Positions 32,556 to 41,064 of a DNA stretch of 58,630 bases are shown here, piece after piece. The translations under genes were made by a program, and so were the position numbers. Under the pieces are notes generated by a model, which saw nothing but the letters and a program-made list of their open reading frames with translations, ran no database searches and had not been told where the DNA came from. The DNA lies in contig CAKSDC010000014.1 in assembly GCA_934444765.1 (NCBI GenBank), positions 1 to 58,630 of the forward strand. The letters are read 5' to 3'. Source of the DNA: an uncultured Oscillospiraceae bacterium. Lineage in GTDB: Bacteria; Bacillota; Clostridia; Oscillospirales; Ruminococcaceae. Numbering within the stretch: position 1 is the first letter of the stretch; each line of letters begins with the position of its first letter.

Positions 32556-34222
32556 AGTCACAAGTATTCCGTGGAATAGTATTAGTGTCTTTTCTGTCTA
32601 TGTTCATATGTATAGCCTTAATAATAAACGTTCTGTATAGCTACTTTGAAAACGAACTTATGTTTAACATTAGAAATGTAGCTGAATGCGTTTCTTATGG
32701 TGTGGAAAAGTACGGAAAAGACTACTTTGATGACTTTCAATGTGACCAAAGAATTACTTGGATAGCTCATGACGGTACGGTTATATATGATAATCAAAAC
32801 GATGCCTCTACTATGGAAAATCATGCTAACCGTGAAGAGTTCAAACAGGCTTTAAAAGACGGTGTAGGTAATTCGGTTAGATATTCTTCTATTATGTGTC
32901 AAAAGACTATCTACTATGCTATAAAGATTAATGACGGTTCGGTAGTTAGAGTATCTAACATACAGTATACTACGCTTATGTTCGTTATGGGGATTATTCA
33001 GCCAATATTGATAATAGTAGTAATTACCATAATATTCGCTGGCATATTGGCTTCCAGTATTTCTAAACGTATCCTTAAACCTATTAACGAAATGGATTTG
33101 GAACAGCTTGAAGTTAGTAAAAAGTATGAAGAGATTACTCCTTTAATACTAAAGATTAAAAATCAAAATAATCAGATAGAAAAACAGATGGCTACTCTAA
33201 AAAGACGACAAAAAGAGTTTAACAGTATCACTGAAAATATGAATGAGGGTCTATTCGTAATAAATAAAAGTTATGAAGTGCTATCGTATAACACCTCAGC
33301 CTTGAAGATATTTAAAATTCAAGAGGAAAACTTTAAGGTGGGAGAGAATATATACTCTATCGACCATAGCGAACCTTTTAAAAAAGCTATCGAAAATGCT
33401 ATGGTGGGTAGTCATGAAGTTAATATCATGTCCATATACGATAGAAACTATAAGGTTATAGCCAGTCCAGTCGTGGAAAAAAAGGTGATTACCGGTGCAG
33501 TAGTATTGATTATGGATATCACCGAACAGGAACAGAGGGAAACTCTAAGACGTGAATTTACTTCTAACGTATCCCACGAAATGAAAACTCCTTTGACCTC
33601 TATACATGGTATATCCGATATGTTAGTACATAATATGATATCTCCAGAAGATATTCCACGCTTTGCACAAAACATATACGATGAGTCTTCCCGAATGATT
33701 AACCTTGTAAACGACATTATGAAACTATCGCAGTTAGACGAAAACGTAGTTCCTATGCCTAAGACTAACTTAGACCTCTACGCTATAGCTGACGACGTTA
33801 TCCACAGGTTGGAAGTGGTGGCTAACGAAAAAGGAGTGAAGTTCTCTTTAAGTGGCGACCATGCTATAATTAACGGTGTATACGATATAGTTCAAGAAAT
33901 GGTATATAACATATGCGATAATGCCGTTAAGTACAACAAGGATAACGGTTCAGTAGACGTTAGCGTGTACTATCAAGACAAAAAACCTACTATTAAAATT
34001 TCCGATACTGGTATAGGTATCCCTGAACCAGATATCGACAGAATATTTGAACGTTTTTATCGTGTAGATAAGAGCCATTCCCGTAAGATAGGCGGTACTG
34101 GTTTAGGACTATCTATAGTTAAGCACGCAGTAGCTTTTCATAATGCCGAAATTAAAGTTACTTCTAATATAGACGTTGGTACTACTATGATAATAACTTT
34201 TCCAAGCGTTGAAAACGCATAA
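32552..34222 (+). CDS. phoR: Phosphate sensor histidine kinase
   Basis: 556 residues. Two membrane helices (about 7-30 and 143-168) bracket a short outer domain. Then come a linker, a PAS domain (about 225-325, ITENMNEGLFVINK), the HisKA box with His342 in VSHEMKTPLTSI, and the HATPase domain with N (NICDNAVKYN), G1 (DTGIGIP) and G2 (GGTGLGLSI) boxes. It should phosphorylate the upstream regulator when phosphate is low. An in-line PstB/PhoU system lies downstream, as expected for PhoU-mediated control. Confidence 0.93.
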   Translation: MKSQVFRGIVLVSFLSMFICIALIINVLYSYFENELMFNIRNVAECVSYGVEKYGKDYFDDFQCDQRITWIAHDGTVIYDNQNDASTMENHANREEFKQALKDGVGNSVRYSSIMCQKTIYYAIKINDGSVVRVSNIQYTTLMFVMGIIQPILIIVVITIIFAGILASSISKRILKPINEMDLEQLEVSKKYEEITPLILKIKNQNNQIEKQMATLKRRQKEFNSITENMNEGLFVINKSYEVLSYNTSALKIFKIQEENFKVGENIYSIDHSEPFKKAIENAMVGSHEVNIMSIYDRNYKVIASPVVEKKVITGAVVLIMDITEQEQRETLRREFTSNVSHEMKTPLTSIHGISDMLVHNMISPEDIPRFAQNIYDESSRMINLVNDIMKLSQLDENVVPMPKTNLDLYAIADDVIHRLEVVANEKGVKFSLSGDHAIINGVYDIVQEMVYNICDNAVKYNKDNGSVDVSVYYQDKKPTIKISDTGIGIPEPDIDRIFERFYRVDKSHSRKIGGTGLGLSIVKHAVAFHNAEIKVTSNIDVGTTMIITFPSVENA

Positions 34223-34245
34223 CATATTTTATAATCTTCTATGAA

Positions 34246-34276
34246 GGTAGCCTCAATTAGAGGCTATCTTTATTTG
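34246..34276 (+). terminator. Terminator of phoP-phoR
   Basis: Stem GGTAGCCTC (34246-34254) with 34260-34268 and a T-rich tail. The following 120 bases up to the Pho boxes are AT-rich and hold no gene. Confidence 0.75.
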
Positions 34277-34400
34277 TTGTGTTATAACTTTAAATATATC
34301 CAACATTATAGTTAATTATAGTTTAAAATAGTTAAATATAGTATAACAAAATCCCGATATATGGAAGTACAAGGCTATATATTAGAAAATTCTTAACCTC

Positions 34401-34456
34401 TTAACATAGATTTAAACTAATATAGATTGCAAATTTAACATTTATCGTGGTATAAT
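34401..34456 (+). promoter_or_regulatory. Pho-box promoter of the Na/Pi cotransporter gene
   Basis: TTAACA at 34401, TTAAAC at 34412 and TTAACA at 34435 (steps of 11 and 23), then an extended -10 TGGTATAAT ending at 34456. The layout is the same as at phoP. Confidence 0.75.
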
Positions 34457-34518
34457 ACTAAGTGTGAGCAGAATATTAAAGAGAAGAATAATATTAGTTT
34501 TTTAGGAGTTGTATTTGT

Positions 34519-36273
34519 ATGAGTATTTTTGACGTGTTCTCATTATTAGGAGGCTTAGCACTATTCCTGTATGGTATGAACGTTATGAGTGCAAAGTTGG
34601 AAAAACTTGCAGGTAGCAAGTTAGAAACCATCTTTGAAAAACTTACTTCTAACATATTTAAGTCTTTACTGTTAGGTATTGGAGTTACTGCTATAATACA
34701 GTCCTCTTCAGCTACTACGGTAATGCTTGTAGGATTTGTAAACTCTGGTATTATGACGCTTTCGCAAGTAATACCTATAATAATGGGTTCTAACATAGGT
34801 ACTACTGTTACCTCATGGTTGTTGAGTATGTCTGGTATTAGTGGCGATAGCTTTTTTATTAAGCTACTAAATCCTAAAGCGTTTTCGCCTATACTTGCAC
34901 TGATAGGTATAGTATTAACTATGGTTTCTAAAAAAGACAAAAACAAAGATATTGGCGGAATACTGTTAGGATTTGCCATTCTTATGACTGGTATGGAAAC
35001 TATGAGTGGTTCTGTAGAAGGTTTGAAAGAAGTTCCACAGTTTACCAGTATGTTCACACTGTTTAGTAATCCTATATTAGGTGTATTAGTAGGAGCAGTT
35101 TTGACTGCTATAATACAGTCTTCTTCAGCTTCAGTAGGAATACTACAAGCACTATCTACTACAGGTTCTATAACGTTTGGTTCTGCCGTACCTATAATAA
35201 TGGGACAGAATATTGGTACTTGTGTAACTGCTTTACTATCCAGTATAGGTGCAAATAAGAGTGCTAAACGTGTAGCTATAGTTCACTTATACTTCAACAT
35301 TATAGGTACTGTGATATTCATGGTAGGATTTTATGGTTTAAACGCTATAATAAACTTTTCTTTTATAGATGACCAAGTAAGTGCTTTTAATATTGCGGTA
35401 GTACACACTATATTCAACATTACCGCTACTTTGATACTACTACCTTTTAACAAGGTATTAGAGAAGTTAGCGTATCTTACTATCAAAGATGACCAGTCTA
35501 AGGAGCAGAACGAACTATTAGACGAACGTCTATTAAATACTCCTACTGTAGCAGTGGAAAACTGTCACTCTTTAACCGTTACTATGGGAGAAGTTTCTAA
35601 AAAGACTATTAGTACTGCGATATCTTCTATAGGTAACTATACCTCTGATGCTGAAACGTTCGTATCGGAAAATGAAACTCTTACTGACGACTATGAGGAC
35701 AAGATAGGTACTTACTTAGTTAAACTTAGCAGTAAAAACCTTTCCGAAAATGATAGTAAGTACATTTCCGAATATCTTCACATTATAGGCGACTTTGAAA
35801 GGATTGCCGACCATGCTACTAACGTCATGGAAACTTCTAAAGAGATGTACGAAAAGAACATCAAGTTTTCTAAGACCGCCTGTAAGGAGTTAAACATACT
35901 CTACTCTGCTATTAATGAAATTCTTAGCCTATCGTTAGACGCTCTACAGAGTAACGACACCGTTAAGGCTTCTAACGTTGAACCCCTTGAAGAGGCTATC
36001 GACAGAATAATATTAGAACTAAAGAATAGACACATTGAACGTCTTAAACAAGATGCTTGTACTATCGAAAATGGTTTTATCTTCTGTGATATACTAACTA
36101 ACTTAGAAAGAGTATCCGACCACTGTTCTAATATAGCAGTATGCATTATTCAAATAAACAACGGCGACTTTGAAACTCACCGTTATATCAACGATATTAA
36201 AAATTCTGGTGAAGAGTTTGAGGTTAAGTGCAAAACTTATTTAGATAAGTACGCATTACCTACTATGGCATAG
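34519..36273 (+). CDS. Na/Pi cotransporter family protein with PhoU-like tail
   Basis: 584 residues. Two inverted Na/Pi cotransport repeats carry the signature QSSSATTVMLVGF and QSSSASVGILQAL, each followed by PIIMGxNIGT. About eight membrane segments fill the first 320 residues. The C-terminal half is a soluble PhoU-like helical domain (about 350-570, with DFERIADHATNVME and LERVSDHCSNIA). It moves phosphate with sodium. A Pho-box promoter directly upstream ties it to phosphate limitation. Confidence 0.92.
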   Translation: MSIFDVFSLLGGLALFLYGMNVMSAKLEKLAGSKLETIFEKLTSNIFKSLLLGIGVTAIIQSSSATTVMLVGFVNSGIMTLSQVIPIIMGSNIGTTVTSWLLSMSGISGDSFFIKLLNPKAFSPILALIGIVLTMVSKKDKNKDIGGILLGFAILMTGMETMSGSVEGLKEVPQFTSMFTLFSNPILGVLVGAVLTAIIQSSSASVGILQALSTTGSITFGSAVPIIMGQNIGTCVTALLSSIGANKSAKRVAIVHLYFNIIGTVIFMVGFYGLNAIINFSFIDDQVSAFNIAVVHTIFNITATLILLPFNKVLEKLAYLTIKDDQSKEQNELLDERLLNTPTVAVENCHSLTVTMGEVSKKTISTAISSIGNYTSDAETFVSENETLTDDYEDKIGTYLVKLSSKNLSENDSKYISEYLHIIGDFERIADHATNVMETSKEMYEKNIKFSKTACKELNILYSAINEILSLSLDALQSNDTVKASNVEPLEEAIDRIILELKNRHIERLKQDACTIENGFIFCDILTNLERVSDHCSNIAVCIIQINNGDFETHRYINDIKNSGEEFEVKCKTYLDKYALPTMA

Positions 36274-36302
36274 TCTTCTATATATCTCCATATAATTATA
36301 GG

Positions 36303-36342
36303 TGTACAGAAAACGTTCATATATTGGGCGTTTTTTGTACTT
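36303..36342 (+). terminator. Terminator of the Na/Pi cotransporter gene
   Basis: A 12-bp stem with one wobble, GTACAGAAAACG against CGTTTTTTGTAC, whose right arm holds the T-run. Confidence 0.7.
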
Positions 36343-36480
36343 TACTAACTTTTAAACTATGTTTTACTCTACTATGGTAGATAGTAACTTAGTAGTTGTG
36401 ATATACTATATCTTGAAGTTAGAATTTAATTAGCTAATACTATACTATCTTATCTAAAATAATCAAGGTGGTGGTATATT

Positions 36481-36516
36481 ATGGCTATTAAAGTTAATAA
36501 TAAAATCTTTCCTTAA
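36481..36516 (+). CDS. Possible 11-residue leader peptide
   Basis: ATG preceded by AAGGTGGTGG encodes MAIKVNNKIFP and stops. A strong terminator begins 16 bases later. With weak promoter-like boxes near 36413-36440 it would form a complete transcription unit of about 110 bases between the cotransporter gene and the Pho boxes of pstS. The ribosome site is good, but a frame this short can occur by chance. Confidence 0.4.
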   Translation: MAIKVNNKIFP

Positions 36517-36532
36517 TACTATTTTTTGTGTT

Positions 36533-36561
36533 GCAATAGAGTGTGTTCTATTGCTTTTTTT
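36533..36561 (+). terminator. Strong terminator of the short unit upstream of pstS
   Basis: GCAATAGA pairs perfectly with TCTATTGC around a six-base loop and is followed by seven T. It lies upstream of the pstS Pho boxes, so it ends a separate short RNA. Confidence 0.9.
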
Positions 36562-36574
36562 AATATCATACTAT

Positions 36575-36651
36575 TTAACGTAAGATTAATTAATGTTAAA
36601 TAACTTTTAACTTAAAAATGGTTTATCTTTTAACACTAACGTTGCTATAAT
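36575..36651 (+). promoter_or_regulatory. Pho-box promoter of pstS-C-A-B-phoU
   Basis: TTAACG 36575, TTAATT 36586, TTAAAT 36596, TTAACT 36607 and TTAACA 36630, then an extended -10 TGCTATAAT ending at 36651. Steps are 11, 10, 11 and 23, the last two as at the other two Pho promoters. It has the most boxes of the three. Confidence 0.8.
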
Positions 36652-36706
36652 AGTATTCGTACTAAAGATTAAAAGTCATATGGACTATTTGGGAGGATTT
36701 TTTATA

Positions 36707-37558
36707 ATGAATAAGGTAAAAAAATCGATGATTGGATTAATGACACTATCTCTATTATTAGGCAGTCTAACTGGCTGTGGTGGTGCTGGTAACGATACTA
36801 TTACAGTAGTATCAAGAGAAGACGGTTCTGGTACAAGAGGAGCATTCACCGAACTATTAGGCGTAGCCGTAGACGACGTAGACAACACTATCGATACTGC
36901 CGAAATTACTAACAGTACCGCCGTAATGCTTACTACCATATCAGGCAATACTAACGCTATAGGTTATGTTTCGTTGGGTTCTTTGAGTAGCGACGTAAAA
37001 GCAGTTAAAGTAGACGGCGTAGAACCTTCTGTTGAAGATATTAAAAACGGTTCTTATGCGGTTTCAAGACCTTTTAACATAGTTACTAAAGCAGAAGTTA
37101 GCGACTTAGCTAAAGACTTTATAACTTACATAGAAAGTTCCGACGGTCAGGCAGTTATAGAAGATGAGGGTTATATTAGCTCTAATGAGAACGCTCAACC
37201 ATATACGGCTACTAACTTAAACGGTACTATTACTATTGCAGGTTCTACCTCTGTAGCACCGGTAATGGAAGTATTAGCAGACGACTACATGAAGTTAAAC
37301 GGTGGTGTTACTATCGAAATTCAACAGACTGGTTCAAGTGCTGGTATAACTTCTACTATCGAAGGTGTATGTGATATCGGTATGGCTTCACGTGAACTAA
37401 AAGATAGCGAAACTTCTCAAGGAGTAAGTTCTCAAGTTATAGCTATAGACGGTATAGCAATAATAGTAAATAATGATAACACCGTGGATACGCTATCTGC
37501 TGAACAGATTAAAGATATCTACACTGGTGCTATAACTACATGGTCAGAGGTTAAGTAG
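36707..37558 (+). CDS. pstS: Phosphate-binding lipoprotein with permuted domain order
   Basis: 283 residues from the ATG at 36707 after GGGAGG. The lipobox is LTGC near residue 25. Known PstS proteins begin with the TIAGSTSV phosphate loop and later reach SREEGSGTR. Here ITVVSREDGSGTRGAFTELLG comes first (about 33-53) and TITIAGSTSVAPVMEVLADDY later (from about residue 178), with the protein ending at the DIYTGAITTWSEVK hinge block. All parts are present but circularly permuted. I recall similar layouts in other Clostridia, so this is probably functional. It binds phosphate outside and hands it to PstC/PstA. Confidence 0.9.
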   Translation: MNKVKKSMIGLMTLSLLLGSLTGCGGAGNDTITVVSREDGSGTRGAFTELLGVAVDDVDNTIDTAEITNSTAVMLTTISGNTNAIGYVSLGSLSSDVKAVKVDGVEPSVEDIKNGSYAVSRPFNIVTKAEVSDLAKDFITYIESSDGQAVIEDEGYISSNENAQPYTATNLNGTITIAGSTSVAPVMEVLADDYMKLNGGVTIEIQQTGSSAGITSTIEGVCDIGMASRELKDSETSQGVSSQVIAIDGIAIIVNNDNTVDTLSAEQIKDIYTGAITTWSEVK

Positions 37559-37561
37559 TAT

Positions 37562-38413
37562 ATGAATAACAACGTTAAAGAAGTAGCTATGCATATACTG
37601 TTTATAGTATGTGCTTGTATATCCATAGTGGCAGTAGTGCTGATATGTCTGTTTCTATTTGCAAACGGCGTGCCTGCCATTACCGAAATAGGTGTGGGAA
37701 ACTTTTTAGGCGGTACAGTCTGGAAACCTCTACAAAACCTATTCGGTATACTACCTATGATAGTAGGTAGTATATACGTAACTATAGGAGCTATCATAGT
37801 AGGCGTTCCTATAGGAATACTATGTGCCGTGTTTATGTCTAAGTTCTGTTCTCCAAGACTACATAAGGTGCTAAAGCCTGCTATAGAACTATTAGCTGGT
37901 ATTCCGTCTATAGTGTACGGATTTTTCGGATTAGTAGTAATAGTTCCTGTGATGCAAAGACTGTTCGGTGGTAGCGGAAAGAGTATATTAACCGCTTCGC
38001 TACTGTTGGGCATTATGATACTACCTACTATAGTAAGCGTTACCGAAACTGCTATAAATTCAGTAACCGATAGCTATTATGAGGGTGCTTTAGGTTTAGG
38101 TGCTACTCATGAGCGTAGCGTGTTCTGTGCAGTGCTACCTGCTGCGAAGTCTGGTATTACTGCGGGTATAATTCTTGGTACTGGTAGAGCGATAGGCGAA
38201 ACTATGGCGGTAGTAATGGTAGCAGGAAATCAAACTTCTATGCCTAACGGAATATTTTCAGGAGTAAGAACTTTAACTTCTAACATAGTATTAGAAATGG
38301 CTTATGCGGCTGACCTTCATAGAGACGCTTTAATAGGTACGGCTGTAGTATTGTTTGTGTTTATTCTTATAATAAACTTGCTATTTTCACTAATCAGCAG
38401 AAAGGGAGAATAG
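37562..38413 (+). CDS. pstC: Phosphate ABC transporter permease PstC
   Basis: 283 residues, six membrane segments, with the ABC permease EAA-type loop at EGALGLGATHERSVFCAVLPAAKSGITAGIILGTGRAIGE, here read as two pieces around residues 178-218. It starts three bases after the pstS stop. Membrane subunit pairing with PstA to pass phosphate inward. Confidence 0.93.
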   Translation: MNNNVKEVAMHILFIVCACISIVAVVLICLFLFANGVPAITEIGVGNFLGGTVWKPLQNLFGILPMIVGSIYVTIGAIIVGVPIGILCAVFMSKFCSPRLHKVLKPAIELLAGIPSIVYGFFGLVVIVPVMQRLFGGSGKSILTASLLLGIMILPTIVSVTETAINSVTDSYYEGALGLGATHERSVFCAVLPAAKSGITAGIILGTGRAIGETMAVVMVAGNQTSMPNGIFSGVRTLTSNIVLEMAYAADLHRDALIGTAVVLFVFILIINLLFSLISRKGE

Positions 38414-38417
38414 TATT

Positions 38418-39272
38418 ATGAAAAAGTTACTAAATGAGTATAAAGGACACACGCTATCTTTAATAGTTAGACTATTAGTATATCTTTCGGCTATATTTAC
38501 TATGTGTATACTGTTCTTTTTGATAGCTTATATACTAATCAAGGGCATTCCGAACCTATCGTTAGACCTGTTCGCTTGGAACTATGATAGTACTAACGTA
38601 TCCATGATGCCTTCTATAATAAACACTCTGTTAATGACCGTATTAACGTTACTGTTTGCCGTACCTGTAGGGGTGGGTTCAGCGATATACATGGTTGAAT
38701 ATGCTAAAAAGGGAAACAAGTTCGTTAAACTGGTAAGGATAACTACAGAAACTCTACAAGGTATACCTTCAATAGTGTTTGGTCTGTTCGGATTTTTATT
38801 CTTTGTAATAGCTTGTAATTGGGGATACTCTTTAATCTCTGGTGCGTTGACTTTAGCCATTATGGTTCTACCTTTGATAATGCGTACTACAGAAGAGGCT
38901 CTGTTATCCGTTCCCGATAGCTTTAGAGAGGGTAGCTTTGGCTTAGGTGCTGGCAAGTTAAGAACTATATTTACTATAGTACTTCCAAGTGCTATGTCGG
39001 GTATACTATCAGGTATAATACTTGCGATAGGTAGAATAGTCGGCGAAACTGCGGCGTTAATCTTTACGGCTGGTACGGTAGCTAAAGTACCAAGTAGTAT
39101 GTTCTCATCAGTTAGAACGCTTGCAGTACATATGTACGCACTACTATCCGAAGGTTTATATACTAATCAAGCATACGCTACGGCAGTAGTACTATTGGTT
39201 ATGGTACTAATTATTAATGGAGTATCTAACGTTATAGCCAAAAAAGTAACCTATACTGGAAAGGAAAGATAA
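38418..39272 (+). CDS. pstA: Phosphate ABC transporter permease PstA
   Basis: 284 residues with six membrane segments. Conserved PstA marks include TLQGIPSIVFGLFG and the EAA loop SFREGSFGLGAGKLRTIF. It lies four bases after pstC with a GGGAG-type ribosome site. Second membrane subunit of the phosphate importer. Confidence 0.93.
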   Translation: MKKLLNEYKGHTLSLIVRLLVYLSAIFTMCILFFLIAYILIKGIPNLSLDLFAWNYDSTNVSMMPSIINTLLMTVLTLLFAVPVGVGSAIYMVEYAKKGNKFVKLVRITTETLQGIPSIVFGLFGFLFFVIACNWGYSLISGALTLAIMVLPLIMRTTEEALLSVPDSFREGSFGLGAGKLRTIFTIVLPSAMSGILSGIILAIGRIVGETAALIFTAGTVAKVPSSMFSSVRTLAVHMYALLSEGLYTNQAYATAVVLLVMVLIINGVSNVIAKKVTYTGKER

Positions 39273-39277
39273 TAACT

Positions 39278-40057
39278 ATGGCTAATATTGATAAAACTAA
39301 CTCTATAGATAAGTTCACTATTAAAAGTATGAACTTACACTATGGAAGTTTTCACGCACTAAAGAACGTCAACTTGAATATAGCTCCTAACGAAATTACA
39401 GCGTTTATAGGTCCGTCTGGTTGCGGTAAGTCTACACTATTAAAGTCTTTAAATAGAATGAACGATTTAGTAGAGGGTTGCAAAATAGATGGCGATATCC
39501 TACTTGACGGTGAAGATATCTACAAAGGTAGTCTTAACGTTACCACTCTACGTAAAAGAGTAGGCATGGTATTCCAAAAGCCTAATCCTTTTCCAATGAG
39601 TATATACGATAACATAGCGTTTGGTCCACGTACTCACGGAATACGTTCTAAGGCAGACTTAGACCAAATAGTAGAACAGTCTTTACGTAACGCTGCTATT
39701 TGGGAAGAACTAAAAGATAGACTTAAAAAGTCTGCTTTGGGACTGTCTGGTGGTCAGCAACAGAGACTTTGCATAGCAAGAGCCTTAGCCGTTAAACCTG
39801 AAGTTCTTCTTATGGACGAACCTACCAGTGCTTTAGACCCTATATCTACTACTAAAATCGAAGACTTAGCTAACGAACTTAAAAAAGACTATACCATAGT
39901 TATGGTTACTCATAATATGCAACAGGCTACTCGTATTTCCGATAAGACCGCATTCTTCCTATTGGGTGAAGTGGTAGAGTATGGCGAAACTGAACAGATA
40001 TTCTCTATGCCTAAAAATAAAAAGACCGAAGACTACATAACGGGTAGGTTCGGTTAA
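39278..40057 (+). CDS. pstB: Phosphate ABC transporter ATPase PstB
   Basis: 259 residues. Walker A GPSGCGKST near 48, the PstB-typical NRMNDL, MVFQKPNPFPMSIYDN, signature LSGGQQQR, Walker B LLMDEPTSALDP and the switch His in THNMQQA. It drives phosphate import. It is five bases after pstA. Confidence 0.96.
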   Translation: MANIDKTNSIDKFTIKSMNLHYGSFHALKNVNLNIAPNEITAFIGPSGCGKSTLLKSLNRMNDLVEGCKIDGDILLDGEDIYKGSLNVTTLRKRVGMVFQKPNPFPMSIYDNIAFGPRTHGIRSKADLDQIVEQSLRNAAIWEELKDRLKKSALGLSGGQQQRLCIARALAVKPEVLLMDEPTSALDPISTTKIEDLANELKKDYTIVMVTHNMQQATRISDKTAFFLLGEVVEYGETEQIFSMPKNKKTEDYITGRFG

Positions 40058-40088
40058 TATATACTATACTATTACGGAGGATTTATAT

Positions 40089-40793
40089 ATGAGAGATAAG
40101 TTTGAAGAACAGTTGGAACATCTAAAAGTTGACCTGATTAAAATGGGTGCTTTATGTGAAGTGGCTATTTCGGTTACTATAGAAAGTATGATTAAGTATC
40201 AGGAAATAGATGCAACTTCTAATAGTGGAAAGACTATCAAACTACTGAACAGTACTAAAGAGGCTTATCAAAAAGTAAGCACCACTAAGGACGAAATAGA
40301 CCACATGGAACGTAGTATAGAAAATCAATGCTTAAAAATACTACTACAACAACAACCAGTAGCAAGCGACCTTAGAATGGTTTCGGCTACTATGAAGATG
40401 ATATACGACCTTCAACGTATAGGTGAACAGGCTAACGATATAGCGGAAATTTCAAGATACATTAATAACGGCGTAGAAAATGCTACTATGTTACAGAATA
40501 TCAGTCTAAAGCAAATGGCGGAAGCAGTCGTTAAAATGGTTACTAACAGTGTAGACGCTTTTGTACACTCTAAATTAGACCTTGCTAAAGAAGTTATAGC
40601 TTATGATGACGTAGTAGACGAACTATTTTCTAAGGTTAAGTCTAAACTTGGTAACATTATCAAACAAGACGGTGATAGTAGCAAGTGTTTGGACTATCTT
40701 ATGATAGCTAAGTATTTAGAACGTATCGGCGACCATGCCGTAAACATCGCTGAATGGGTCGTATTTATGAAGACTGGTTCTCATAGTAACTAA
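40089..40793 (+). CDS. phoU: Phosphate signalling regulator PhoU
   Basis: 234 residues, two three-helix PhoU repeats, each with a metal-binding stretch: ERSIENQCLKILLQQQPVASDLRM and, later, DYLMIAKYLERIGDHAVNIAEW. It restrains the PhoR-PhoP pair when phosphate is plentiful. It is the last gene of the pst operon, followed by a terminator. Confidence 0.94.
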   Translation: MRDKFEEQLEHLKVDLIKMGALCEVAISVTIESMIKYQEIDATSNSGKTIKLLNSTKEAYQKVSTTKDEIDHMERSIENQCLKILLQQQPVASDLRMVSATMKMIYDLQRIGEQANDIAEISRYINNGVENATMLQNISLKQMAEAVVKMVTNSVDAFVHSKLDLAKEVIAYDDVVDELFSKVKSKLGNIIKQDGDSSKCLDYLMIAKYLERIGDHAVNIAEWVVFMKTGSHSN

Positions 40794-40821
40794 CACTTAT
40801 TACGATATATAGTATTAAACT

Positions 40822-40860
40822 ATAGTGGTAGAGCTATACATACTCTACTACTATCTTTGT
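40822..40860 (+). terminator. Terminator of the pst-phoU operon
   Basis: A 12-bp stem (40822-40833 with 40843-40854, one wobble) and a short T-rich tail. Confidence 0.7.
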
Positions 40861-40874
40861 ATGTAAACTTACTA

Positions 40875-40903
40875 TTGATTTTTTATCTATAGTGTGATAT
40901 AAT
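40875..40903 (+). promoter_or_regulatory. Promoter of thiC
   Basis: TTGATT, 17 bases, TATAAT with TGA before the -10. The TPP riboswitch begins about 15 bases later. Confidence 0.8.
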
Positions 40904-40917
40904 CTATTATAATATAT

Positions 40918-41064
40918 TTAGATGGGGAGCTGTTTTAAACGGCTGAGAGGAAACTATTAGTTTCGACCTTAAAAGCTGATTTGGGTAATGCCAACGTAGT
41001 GAATTAATTAGTAGTATGTTATATTTAAAGTATCCCCATCTTTTGCCAGAAAGGGGCTTTTTTT
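40918..41064 (+). promoter_or_regulatory. TPP riboswitch controlling thiC
   Basis: The aptamer (about 40918-41012) has the conserved GGGGAGC, CTGAGAGG, CGACC and CTGATTTGGGTAATGCCAACG blocks in order. The expression platform (41034-41064) has CCCCATCTTT able to pair with AAAGGGG, which is the thiC ribosome site, followed by a T-run up to the ATG. GATGGGG at 40921-40927 is a perfect match to CCCCATC at 41034-41040, giving the alternative pairing. Confidence 0.95.
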
